From the NCBI GenBank assembly GCA_033398695.1, contig CM065802.1, forward strand, positions 169,069,965-169,133,964: a stretch of DNA of 64,000 nucleotides. The letters run 5' to 3'. The stretch is from Orobanche coerulescens. Its lineage: Eukaryota; Streptophyta; Magnoliopsida; Lamiales; Orobanchaceae. The translations under genes were made by a program, and so were the position numbers. Of the stretch, positions 10,461-21,947 are shown in pieces (position 1 is the stretch's first letter; each line of letters opens with the position of its first letter). Below the pieces are notes generated by a model, which saw only the letters and a program-made list of their open reading frames with translations, was not told the DNA's origin and did no database searches.

Positions 10461-11239
10461 CCCTTAGGAATATGTGTTATGTGATTCGGGTCGTGGACCC
10501 TGTGTTTCGTGGAATGGGTCGTGGACCCCGTGAATTGTTATCGGAACTTGTATTTTGGAAAAATGATCATTGGGTTGTGTCCCTTAGCATTTTCGAAAGA
10601 CTTGAGAATTTCTTAATTCCAAATGTTTCCAAAACTTCAGAGATTGTAAAATATTTTGTAAGAGATACATGGTATTATTTCCTACCTTTTATAATGAAAA
10701 TGGTTTTGATCAAGTGAGTTATCTCGGGAAGTATATTCAAGATTTTTATATTCTTGAAGTATGTTGTGTATGGCTTGTACTTCTGTTTTATACTTGCACT
10801 AGCAAAACGGTAGAGTTTTGCTAACCCCTGAGTATTCGGGGGGTGGATGTCTGTATTGCGTCCAGGTACTTGCAGGTTGCTAGGGAGCGAATCACAGGTT
10901 CGATACGAAGGATGATGGAAGACGACGATACTAATCACATGAAGACCAATTGCAGAGTATTTGTTAGAGTCTTGTTGGTTAACCCTCTGATGGGTTGTTC
11001 TCCCGTTTTATGGGGGTGTTATTGTATTCTATCCCCTGCGTGGGTATGTGTTCTGGGAAAGAATCTTGTATGTAATGTTATGTGTGTTGAGATAAAGATC
11101 AAATCGGTCTGATGGTCCTTCATGTAGCCATGTCGGCATATGATTGATGTATTATTTTTATATTTAGTCTGGTAGATCCTCACGGAGAGGGTCTCCGGTG
11201 TTGTAATATTCCCGATTGGTTTGGGGTGGTTACACCAGC

Positions 11240-11352
11240 TATTCTTACTTTGGCTTCAATAGTAAAGCGAATGTCATGTGGGATGTCATACAACATGAAT
11301 AATCGCATTCGCTCGGCTCGAGCTCTGTAAATTCTTAAGATTGCATTTTTGC
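11240..11352 (-). pseudogene. Unassigned open frame continuing across solo LTR
   Basis: On the minus strand an open frame follows a good acceptor (TTTTCTTTTCTCAG) and runs into the solo LTR target site. With the LTR and one TSD copy removed it stays open to a TGA near 3497, about 66 codons in all. The protein is not recognised (residues such as LFMLYDIPHDIRFTIEAKV). It may be an exon of a lost host gene or a 3' ORF of the Tat/Athila element at 11360-11919. Chance openness is possible. Confidence 0.35.
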
Positions 11353-11359
11353 TGAGAAA

Positions 11360-11919
11360 AGAAAATTATTTTTCAATATTTTTTAAGGCTTTTGCCTTTT
11401 TTTATTTTTTAGATTTTTAAAAGAAATTTAAAATTCACACGCACAAGAGGTAATTTAAAAGTAGCAAAATCAATTCTTTCAAAGTAAGTTTCTTTCTTGA
11501 AAATGATATAATAGGATCTTATCTTATCTGGTTGACAATGATGTTTACGTGTCCTGATTGTCGTGTTTCCTTGTCATGCCCTGTAAAAAGAAGCTTACAA
11601 AGTATTCTATTTAAATTACATAAAAATAAAGTCACACAACAAAAGAAAAACAAAGCTTGGGTTGCCTCCCAAGAAGCGCTTGTTTAACATCGTTAGCTTG
11701 ACGTTAGTATGATTCTTATTTAAATTTTTTCAACGAGAGTTATGCTTTCAATTACTTGTTCTTGATGTGCTCCTTCGTAATATGGTTTAAAACGGTGACC
11801 GTATACCTGAAATGATTCATTCGTTCTGGGATTTAACAGCTTTACAACCCCATAAGGATATGTTTCTAGGATTGTGAATGGACCGCTCCAAAGAGATCGC
11901 AATTTTCCCATAAATAATC
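11360..11919 (-). mobile_element. Tat/Athila element 3' remnant
   Basis: Holds the end of the integrase plus the conserved 3' untranslated motif CTTCTTGGGAGGCAACCC (minus, about 11660-11680). It is cut on the right at 11919 by insertion of E1. No LTR of this element is visible. Confidence 0.75.
11720..11919 (-). pseudogene. pol: Integrase C-terminal domain, Tat/Athila type
   Basis: An open frame of 63 codons beginning MGKLRSLWSGPFTI, followed by YPYGVVKL and GHRFKPYYEG. This is the characteristic C-terminal segment of Tat/Athila integrases (G-K-L-R-S-x-W-x-G-P-F, then R-x-K-P-Y). The rest of pol would lie to the right on the minus strand but was displaced by the LTR at 11920. The fragment ends at a normal stop, so only the C-terminus survives. 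Confidence 0.8.
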
Positions 11920-12214
11920 TGTAATACCCAGATTTTCAGTATAATTTTTTCGCGTTATTTTATCTGAGGTATACTGTATAGTTTGGTATCTATACAGTAT
12001 GGATAAAATAAATTGAGGACCGAGACAGTTATACTTGTGTAATTGACGTTTTAATTGACAGTTATATTGAGGATTTACTGTATCAGGTTGAACTGATTCG
12101 GATATCAGGTATATCATATGAGAATATTTTTGGATTGAGTATATGTATTGATTTTTTTGCCGTATGCTCGTGTTTGGTATGCCGTGACATTGGACAGGAA
12201 TTGCTGAAATTGGC

Positions 12215-12404
12215 TATGTAATTGTTACGTACGTTAACAAGGTAAGCTAACGTACGTAAGATTGGCATGGTTACGTACGTTAAGGCTAAGGTATTACACA
12301 TCGGACAGGATCGAGTCATGGTCGGCAGGTGGGACCTGGTGTCGGCAACTTTCGGCGGAGGATGTTGACAGGTGAGTCAACGTACGTGTTACGTACGTTA
12401 TACA
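12215..12404. repeat. Palindrome array with TA core, first half
   Basis: Copies of TTACGTACGTTA and variants. The array resumes at 21719-21930 on the other side of the nested element, and the intact equivalent is 26595-27000. The insertion therefore landed inside the U3 array. Confidence 0.85.
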
Positions 12405-13324
12405 TGTAACACCCCCAGATCAAACCGGGAATATTACACGCCGCAGACCCTCTCCGTGAGGATCCACCAGGCTAGACATCAACACAACACATTACATTAC
12501 ATACTAACGAATCAAAATAACGAATCAATAGACCGATTTGGTCTTCCGTCACTGACTTACAAATCAAAATACATAAACTCATCCAGACTCATACACATGC
12601 AAGGGTAAAATACTTGCAACGACGAACAATAAGACAGCGGAAAAGACAATACAATAGACTCCGACTAACTGAAGTCAAAACTGGCCTTCGTGTGATTAGT
12701 ATCATTCGTCTTTCATCATCCCTCGTGCCGATCCTGTGTCTTGCTCCCGACAACCTGCATGTACCTGGACACAAAACAGATATCCACCCCCCGATTACTC
12801 GGGGGTTAGCAAAACTCCACTGTTTCGCTAGTGCAAGTATAAAGTGCAAATACGAGCCATACACAACACATTCCGAGAATACAACGAAAGACTTCCCGAG
12901 ATATATTTAGTTAAAAATAGTTCAAGTCTTGAAAGTAGAAACGAAGTAAGTAAGCACTTTGAAAACATTTCCAAATCTCGGGAGTTTTAAAAACGTTAGA
13001 AATTGAAAAATTCTAAAGTTCCTCGAAAGCCATTTAGGGTCACAGCCCCAAAGTTCATTTTTCAAAATACAAATCCGTTTAACAAAACACGGGGTCCACG
13101 ACCCAATCATTCTGGTCACAAAACACAGGGTCCACGACCCGATCATCCACTTCAAATCACTTACAAGGACACATTACACATAACACATTAATCCTATGCC
13201 ATTCTAGCCAAGCACCAAGACTCGATATACAATGTCTCTCAACCCCGAGCACAAAGCATTGTGATACTCCGGACAATATCACAATTAACGATAACATCGT
13301 CATCCTCAAGATGAAAAACCACAA

Positions 13325-13545
13325 CTGGTAACCCGCGGCCGTACCCCTTAGTATCGACCCCGGACATCCCGTCGGACACTCCGGTGGGAAACCACTTCCG
13401 CGGCCGTACTTAGTATCGACCCCGACATCCCGTCGACACTCCGGTGGAAGTTCATCCACACACGCACCCAAGTCCACTTCCGTGGCCGTACCCCTTAGTA
13501 TCGACCCCGGACATCCCGTCGGACACTCCGGGTGGAAGGAACAAC
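13325..13545 (-). repeat. Tandem repeat, about 60-70 bp unit, in LTR
   Basis: Three units with GGCCGTAC, TAGTATCGACCCC.GACATCCC and GTCGG.CACTCCGG. They are repeated in the sister LTR at about 19305-19515 with small indels. Confidence 0.8.
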
Positions 13546-14764
13546 ACACACACACGTTCCAAAATCACATTTGCAAACCACAAGCCTCGAAGGTTAATCA
13601 CGGTATATATATAGTCGAGGTACCTTGCTAGAATGGCGATTCATACAACATATACTCACAACCAAGTAATGATACGATTCATGCTAGAATTTCAACGATG
13701 CAGCTAGTACAAATAACATAGCAACGAGGGAAAATACCTATCCAACCACGCCGAACGACACAATGAGACAGGATCATCAATATGCATACGTTCCATATAT
13801 ATATCTCAAGGAAAGGATAAGCTATAAATCCTCAACGTCATAATCACACAAAACAATACCCCACACATACTTAGACAAGCATATTTAACAACGAAATCAT
13901 ACGAGTCATCTTTAAAGGAAGTATTGGAAAGCATATCAATTCCTTTGAAAGTTAATTATAGACATTCATAAATCACGTATCGAAAATTACTAACTAATAT
14001 ATCCCCAAAACACGTAATGTATGGGCAAGATACTTGCCTCGAATAAGAACAACGCGGAGAATCGACCGAAGTAGGTTGGCCCGAACCGACTACGTACCCG
14101 CCGACTCCACCGAACGCCAACTCACGTTCATAAACTACGAAGGACAAATAATAACAATGAAATGAATTCCATAACACGACTCAAAGCCGTTGAATTCAAA
14201 GAACGAATGACGAAAGTTCACGGATTTCCCCCAAAATGGCCAAGAACACGATTCGTTCCGTCAAAACCCGAAAACGAAATTCCAAGTTGAAATATGGATA
14301 TACAATCCATAGAATATGTTTAACAACATCATTTAACCATAATCGATCCATCGAAAACGGATGAAAAACGAGTTCGGGGACAATCCCCCAAAAAGTCAAT
14401 TCGAAGGAAATCAAGAAATATACTTCGATTCGACGAAGAACAATGGATTAAATGATGTTAAACACAAGAATACTATCAAGATTAATCATACCCATCATGA
14501 ATTAATCAACAACACTAACGAATCGGATTTAAATGCAAAAATCCCCAAATTCACGAAATTAGGGTTCTAAGGAAGATTACCTTGATTCGCTGAATCAAAG
14601 GTTGATAACGGACGATCGATTGATGTTATGGACTCCATAACTTCATGGTTTTGTTGTTAAACAACATGACTTCGTCGCCCATGAATCGCCACTCGCGAAT
14701 GGAGAAGGAAGGAAATGAAAAACGAAGTGAAATGTGATCGTCCACCATATTTATATCGCTGATT

Positions 14765-15165
14765 AGCGTTCGCTAGCCTTCCCAGACTAGCGTGCGCTAT
14801 CGGCCGCAGATCGGCCGAGCACCCTCGGCCAGTGGCCCACACGACCGGCATCACGACCAACCCCGCCGACCAAACTCGCCGACCCAACTCCCGCTAGCGT
14901 GCGCTACGGCCGGATGCCCGCGCTAGCCGACTTGGCCCAAAGAGCCACCGGATCGAACCGCCGGCCAGTAACGTCGCTAGCCGGCCGACGGCGTGCGCTA
15001 CGCTGCCGACTAGCGCGCTACGCCGGCGTAGCGTGCGCTACCGCCAATCCCGACCGAGTCCGAACCTCGAAACCCCATCGCCTGTGCCCGAGCACAGACG
15101 CTAAAGCCACCCGGCGGCGCTACACTGCCGGTTAGCGCGCCTTTCCGGCCGAAGCGTGCGCTACG
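14765..15165. repeat. Palindrome array, TAGCGTGCGCTA type
   Basis: About ten copies and near copies (TAGCGTGCGCTA, TAGCGCGC variants) lie upstream of the minus-strand TATA box in GC-rich context. The sister array is at 20742-21150. Confidence 0.8.
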
Positions 15166-15731
15166 CGGTTCTCGCGCACCCGTCCGGCCGGTGCCCGCAA
15201 TCGTCCGGCGATCCCGCCACCGTCCGGCGATCCCGCAACCGCCAGGGCTCGGCGACCCGATTACCGAAAACGCACGGAACGAACACGGCGAAAAGTTCGC
15301 GGACAACATAAACGACTCGAAATGAAAGCGTAATACCATAATTAGTCATACGCGACCGAGAAGCGGGTCGAGACAACAATTACAGATACGGATACCGTAA
15401 CTTTCAAGAAATTACAAAATGGCCCAAAGCGGAAATCACGATACGTGATCGAATAACCAAACCGAAGTTCACAACACGTCTAACAAAGTTAAACGGACTT
15501 GCGGGAAACTCAAAGCAATAGCTTGGTCGAGATTCGCAAGAATCGAACTCAAGTGCAGAAAAGTCGCTAAAAAGCACAGAACTCAACAAAACAACACCGA
15601 AACGAACTCGGATGACAAAAAGTGTAGAATTAATCATTCTCAGAATGACGAAGCGGTCATGAGCGAGTCGTCAAAACGGACTCCGACCAAAAAAAGAAAT
15701 TTACCGAAAATCGAAAATTGCGGATATTACA

Positions 15732-18383
15732 TTCTACCCTCCTTAAAAGAAGTTTCGTCCCGAAACTTAAAACAAGTAGGGAGAAGAAATATTCCGCCAG
15801 GAAAGACTCAACGAGATACACAAGAATGCGCAACTAACGCCCAACGGCGAAATGTTACAAACAACGCGAAGGAATATACGGCGTGTAAACACGCTCCACG
15901 GCGACCAACACGACGTCGCCGTTAGGGATATAATAGAACCAACAAACGACAAGCGTCATCAAATGGATAATATAGCCAAGTCAATTATCCGACAATCACA
16001 AAACACAACGAACGAAAATCGATACGATTGACCAACCTAACGGTACATTGATCAAAACGCGAGCCAATCGCTGAACAAATACAAAATTCCACCGCCCAAG
16101 GGTTGGAAGATCGAAAACGAGACTAATTTTCCGAACTTGGAAAGGTCACAACGATATATAGGTCAATTTGAGACAATATTAGAACTCGCTCAAATGACAA
16201 AGGTGAGAAACAACACCAGGTCAGAAGCATCAACGAACACAGTCGAGTCGATACGGTTGGACGAAACAGAAGAGAAAGAGAGAAAAATGCGGGTATTACA
16301 TCATATCACCTTTAAAAGAGGTTTCGTCCCGAAACCTAAACAACGAGAACGAAGTGCTGGAATAGCAACCTTCCCGACCATATCCTATTGGTCCCATATC
16401 TGATCTTCACGACAATCTATACCGCGGTCACGACCGTATCCCCTGTCCCTAGACATACTAAGCGGATTCTCACTCGATACGATGGCGCAACTTCGCAAAA
16501 ATAATATACTAAAGTACCAACCCAGCACGACATAACACATAAGGTAATCAATAACAACTCGAAAAGAAAATCCACGAGGTATCCTTTTAAAGGAAATCTT
16601 TTGAAAATCCTTGGATTTGTATGGTATTTAAAATAAACTTTAAAAGTGCTTTTGGTACCTCGGGTTGTTTCACAAAACTTGTAAACAACATACTCAAACC
16701 GTCTCATTTGAAATCATTTGAAGTCATCATGCCCCTACGTATCATCATCACCGTTAACAACTAACAAGTTAACCATGCAAGATCATCAAATCATTCTTAC
16801 ATACTCTAACATTTCCAAGTCCGAGTTTGAATTTACATCGAGTGAGATTTTTCATCTTTCACTATATATTTTTGAAAATAAAAATCGCATTGGTTTTTGA
16901 AATAAAATATTTTTATGGTGTGAAAGATTTTTGAAAATCATTTACTCGAATTATTTGAAAATACAACAATACGTTAAAAATCATTTTCGAAAATTCTCCC
17001 AACACTTCACAAACATCAACGACGGTAATACTTTACAAAATGTCTACATGTACTTTAAAACAACTCTTTCAAATACCATCGAGGTTTTATTTGAGAATCC
17101 AAGGCCGGCTTGACAATTCCAAATAATTTTCAAATTATACACTGAGCCGATTAATCGAACCGTCAAAACTTTGTGAAGTTTCCAGAAAGTGTTTTTGAAC
17201 ACACACAGACATAATTTATCAATTCATCAACCACAATCAAATATCACCTAGCAATACGAAAAGTCTTAACACGCATTCACGCACAACAGCTTGTTATCAC
17301 TAGACACCACGTAAAGAATACAACTACAAGTGATTGGCAAAGAAAAGTTAGACTCGACGGCTATAATGCGGTTCCATAGCCTCTGCCTGTGTTGATTAGC
17401 GCGTTACATAACAAAGGTTAACGTGCGCTAAACACGCCACGTTAGCGCGCTAGGCTCGTACTAAGCCTGTGCTAACTGCTCTAATCACCAACACGATTGT
17501 AAACATATATGAGGTAATGCTAGACTCGAAGGTTACAAGTAAGCAACAACATACAAGTCTAAATGTCATCGACTCACATAATTATAACAACTCACAAGCA
17601 ACCATCAAAAGAAAATCATCCTACAAAAATGAAAATTTTACTTCTCAATATAGAGGACTATCTCAACACATACATACCGATGGACTCAACATTCACGTTA
17701 CTATTTGAATTTTAAAACTGGCACCACTGCTCAACAACGAGAGCATCATCAATACGCATCTTTTGACCAACATTCATGAAACCGAAAAGTTACAAACGAG
17801 AGTCACGTCTTGAGTATATTTTGAAGACCTTATTTGAGTTAAAAACTCGAGTTTTGAAAACTTATAGTACACAGTGGAAAAGAATTATCAATAATTCGAG
17901 TTTTCAGAACTTTCAGCCTTGTGGTCAACATACGAAAATCAACTTTTTCCTCCCTTGGAGGGCATTTTAAAAATTTTACGTGACTCCCCGAAAGGATTCG
18001 AAAACTTAAAATTCCAAGGTTTATACTCTTGTAAGAAAATGACTTATACAAGGATACATTCAGCAATATCATTCTACATTTTAGCGCAAGACGGGAATCA
18101 ACAAATATATGTCACTTACTCACGATGCATCTTCAAATATTAACTACATAACACAAAATCACACAGGCTCGTATAGATCGTGGTACAACCTGTAGTAGGG
18201 AGACTTACATCCACAGATCGCACGAAGATGATGGCTGCATCCTGATACTAATCACGGCCGACATTCCAAACGACGCGTCGCGACACGACATCAGTCAGAC
18301 TCAATCTGACAAGACAAGACCCAACAATACACGACTGGACCCAACAGCCTAGGTTTCCGCAACCTAAGCTCCGATACCATAAA
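15732..18383 (-). other. Interior of the nested 12405-21713 element
   Basis: No coding frame recognised. Two hairpin/PPT-like modules with TTTCGTCCCGAAAC occur at about 15751-15768 and 16321-16336. Each is preceded by an LTR-like end (GGATATTACA at 15722-15731, GGGTATTACA at 16291-16300), as if an extra piece of LTR end had been captured. A small cluster of TAGCGCG-type palindromes lies at about 17395-17475. The rest is AT-rich with no signal I can name. Confidence 0.6.
18368..18379 (-). promoter_or_regulatory. Primer binding site, tRNA-iMet type
   Basis: The minus strand reads TGGTATCGGAGC, four bases from the LTR at 18384. It orients the element. Confidence 0.9.
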
Positions 18384-21300
18384 TGTAACACCCCCAGATC
18401 AAACCGGGAATATTACACGCCGCAGACCCTCTCCGTGAGGATCCACCAGGCTAGACATCAACACAACACATTACATTACATACTAACGAATCAAAATAAC
18501 GAATCAATAGACCGATTTGGTCTTCCGTCACTGACTTACAAATCAAAATACATAAACTCATCCAGACTCATACACATGCAAGGGTAAAATACTTGCAACG
18601 ACGAACAATAAGACAGCGGAAAAGACAATACAATAGACTCCGACTAATCAAGTCAAAGCGGCCTTCGTGTGATTAGTATCATTCGTCTTTCATCATCCCT
18701 CGTGCCGATCCTGTGTCTTGCTCCCGACAACTGCATGTACCGACACAAGCAGATATCCACCCCCGACACTGGGGTTAGCAAAACTCCACTGTTTCGCTAG
18801 TGCAAGTATAAAGTGCAAATACGAGCCATACACAACACATTCCGAGAATACAACGAAAGACTTCCCGAGATATATTTAGTTAAAAATAGTTCAAGTCTTG
18901 AAAGTAGAAACGAAGTAAGTAAGCACTTTGAAAACATTTCCAAATCTCGGGAGTTTTAAAAACGTTAGAAATTGAAAAATTCTAAAGTTCCTCGAAAGCC
19001 ATTTAGGGTCACAGCCCCAAAGTTCATTTTTCAAAATACAAATCCGTTTAACAAAACACGGGGTCCACGACCCAACCATTCCGGTCACAAAACACAGGGT
19101 CCACGACCCGATCATCCACTTCAAATCACTTACAAGTACACATTACACATAACACATTAATCCTATGCCATTCTAGCCAAGCACCAAGACTCGATATACA
19201 ATGTCTCTCAACCCCGAGCACAAAGCATTGTGATACTCCGGACAATATCACAATTAACGATAACATCGTCATCCTCAAGATGAAAAACCACAACTGGTAA
19301 CCCGCGGCCGTACCCCTTAGTATCGACCCCCAGACATCCCGTCGGACACTCCGGGTGGGAAACCACTTCCGCGGCCGTACTTTAAGATCGACCCCGGACA
19401 TCCCGTCGGACACTCCGGGTGGAAGTTCATCCACACACGCACCCAAGTCCACTTCCGTGGCCGTACCCCTTAGTATCGACCCCCAGACATCCCGTCGGAC
19501 ACTCCGGGTGGAAGGAACAACACACACACACGTTCCAAAATCACAGTTGCAAACCACAAGCCTCGAAGGTTAATCACAGTATATATATAGTCGAGGTACC
19601 TTGCTAGAATGGCCAGTTCATACAACATATACTCACAACCAAGTAATGATACGATTCATGCTAGAATTTCAACGATGCAGCTAGTACAAATAACATAGCA
19701 ACGAGGGAAAATACCTATCCAACCACGCCGAACGACACAATGAGACAGGATCATCAATATGCATACGTTCCATATATATATCTCAAGGAAAGGATAAGCT
19801 ATAAATCCTCAACGTCATAATCACACAAAACAATACCCCACACATACTTAGACAAGCATATTTAACAACGAAATCATACGAGTCATCTTTAAAGGAAGTA
19901 TTGGAAAGCATATCAATTCCTTTGAAAGTTAATTATAGACATTCATAAATCACGTATCGAAAATTACTAACTAATATATCCCCAAAACACGTAATGTATG
20001 GGCAAGATACTTGCCTCAAATAAGAACAACGCGGAGAATCGACCGAAGTAGGTTGGCCCGAACCGACTACGTACCCGCCGACTCCACCGAACGCCAACTC
20101 ACATTCATAAACTACGAAGGACAAATAATAACAATGAAATGAATTCCATAACACGACTCAAAGCCGTTGAATTCAAAGAACGAATGACGAAAGTTCACGG
20201 ATTTCCCCCAAAATGGCCAAGAACACGATTCGTTCCGTCAAAACCCGAAAACGAAATTCCAAGTTGAAATATGGATATACAATCCATAGAATATGTTTAA
20301 CAACATCATTTAACCATAATCGATCCATCGAAAACGGATGAAAAACGAGTTCGGGGACAATCCCCCAAAAAGTCAATTCGAAGGAAATCAAGAAATATAC
20401 TTCGATTCGACGAAGAACAATGGATTAAATGATGTTAAACACAAGAATACTATCAAGATTAATCATACCCATCATGAATTAATCAACAACACGGAACGAA
20501 TCGGACGAAAATGCAAAAATCCCCAAATTCACGAAATTAGGGTTCTAAGGAAGATTACCTTGATTCGCTGAATCAAAGGTTGATAACGGACGATCGATTG
20601 ATGTTATGGACTCCATAACTTCATGGTTTTGTTGTTAAACAACATGACTTCGTCGCCCATGAATCGCCACTCGCGAATGGAGAAGGAAGGAAATGAAAAA
20701 CGAAGTGAAATGTGACTGCTCAGCCATATTTATACTGGCCAGATTAGCGTGCGCTAGCCTTCCCAGACTAGCGTGCGCTATCGGCCGCAGATCGGCCGAG
20801 CACCCTCGGCCAGTGGCCCACACGACCCGGCATCACGACCAACCCCGCCGACCAAACTCGCGACCCAACTCCCGCTAGCGTGCGCTACGGCCGGATACTG
20901 CGCGCTTAGCCGACTGGCCCAAAGAGCCACCGGATGAATCCGCCGGCCAGTAACGTACGCTAGCCGGCCGACGGCGGCGCTACGCTGCCGACTAGCGCGC
21001 GCTACGCCGCGTAGCGTGCGCTACCCGCCGATCTCGACCGAGTCCGAACCTCGAAACCCCATCGCCTGTGCCCGATAACAGACGCTAGCCACCCGGCGGC
21101 GCTACACTGCCGGTTAGCGCGCAGCCTTTTCCGGCCGAAGGCGCGCTACGCCGATTCTCGCCGCACCGTCCGGCCGGTGCCCGCAATCGTCCGGCGATCC
21201 CGCCACCGTCCGGCCGCCCCGCAACCGCTGTGGCTCGGCGACCCGACACGAAAACGCACGAACGAACACGGCGAAAAGTTCGCGGACAACATAAACGACT

Positions 21301-21713
21301 CGAAATGAAAGCGTAATACCATAATTAGTCATACGCGATCGAGAAACGGTCGAGACAACAATTACAGATACGGATACCCGTAACTTTCAAGAAATTACAA
21401 AATGGCCCAAACGCCCGGAAATCACGATCGTGATCGAATAACCAAACCGAAGTTCACAACACGTCTAACAAAGTTAAACGGACTTGGGAAACTCAAACAA
21501 ATAGCTGGTCGAGATTCGCAAGAATCGAACTCAAGTGCAGAAAAGTCGCTAAAAAGCACAGAACTCAACAAAACAACACCGAAACGAACTCGGATGACAA
21601 AAAGTGTAGAATTAATCATTCTCAGAATGACGAAGCGGTCATGAGCGAGTCGTCAAAACGGACTCCGACCGAAAAAAGAAATTTACCGAAAATCGAAAAT
21701 TGCGGATATTACA
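18384..21713 (-). repeat. 5' LTR of the nested 12405-21713 element
   Basis: Partner of 12405-15731. Signals are in the same order: acceptor-like module about 18735-18805, tandem repeat 19305-19515, GCAAGTAT about 20014, TATA about 20722, array 20742-21150. Confidence 0.9.
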
Positions 21714-21718
21714 ATACA

Positions 21719-21930
21719 GGACGTGTTACGTACGTAACACGAACATTGTACTGTAGCAAGTCAACTGGTATATTACGTACGTTATATGGCATGGGTTACG
21801 TACGTAAGGAAGTTCACGTTTTGAGGCAGTAGGGTCTGGGATGGCATTACGTACGCTAACCAGGACAAGATAGCGTACGTAAGAGGTGTTACGTACGTTA
21901 ACTTGGGAATGTTACGTACGTAACGAGCAG
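21719..21930. repeat. Palindrome array with TA core, second half
   Basis: About seven copies of TTACGTACGTAA, TTACGTACGTTA and TTACGTACGCTA run up to the TATA box at about 21937. Confidence 0.85.
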
Positions 21931-21932
21931 GG

Positions 21933-21947
21933 AGTTTATATAAGGAA
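21933..21947 (+). promoter_or_regulatory. TATA box of E1 5' LTR
   Basis: GTTTATATAAGG follows the palindrome array. A pyrimidine-rich leader (CTTCATTTTTCATCTC) follows within 60 bp. The second copy is at about 27005-27019. Confidence 0.65.

Larger units (their letters stand above)
3600..11234 (+). mobile_element. Ty3/Gypsy solo LTR split by a nested element
   Basis: The LTR starts TGTAATACC at 3600 and ends GGTTACA at 11234. It is flanked on both sides by the perfect 5-bp TSD ccagc (3595-3599 and 11235-11239). After removing the nested insertion (5085-10113) it measures about 2.6 kb. No PBS, PPT or coding region adjoins either edge, so this is a solo LTR left by LTR-LTR recombination. Contents in order: palindrome array with TTACGGCCGTAA cores (3795-4130), TATA box (4136), a GT donor-like site (4326), GAA|GCAAGTAT (4686), a tandem repeat (10180-10460), and the CTAAC/hairpin/CAG|GTA module (10791-10868). 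Confidence 0.9.
12405..15731 (-). repeat. 3' LTR of the nested 12405-21713 element
   Basis: In minus order it holds the palindrome array (15165-14765), TATA box (about 14747), GTAATC donor-like site (about 14574), GAG|GCAAGTAT (14037), a C-rich tandem repeat (13330-13545) and the CTAAC/hairpin/CCAG|GTAC module (12840-12761). Confidence 0.9.
12405..21713 (-). mobile_element. Coding-less Gypsy derivative with 3.3-kb LTRs, complete
   Basis: LTRs 12405-15731 (3327 bp) and 18384-21713 (3330 bp) start TGTAACACCCCC and end GGATATTACA (plus view). The perfect TSD ataca is at 12400-12404 and 21714-21718. The tRNA-iMet PBS beside the right LTR shows minus orientation. The 2652-bp interior carries the TTTCGTCCCGAAAC hairpin and PPT next to the left LTR but no recognisable gag or pol. 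The LTRs are nearly identical over long stretches, with differences clustered in G/C-rich runs. Insertion therefore looks recent, and some differences may be assembly errors. Confidence 0.92.

Noticed and set aside
3600..11234. Two separate truncated LTRs instead of one solo LTR
   Set aside because: Matching TSD ccagc at both ends and TSD ccagg around the nested element show one LTR split by an insertion.
14899..15379. GC-rich open frames as possible genes
   Set aside because: They arise from the CG-rich palindrome array and differ in frame between the two sister LTRs.
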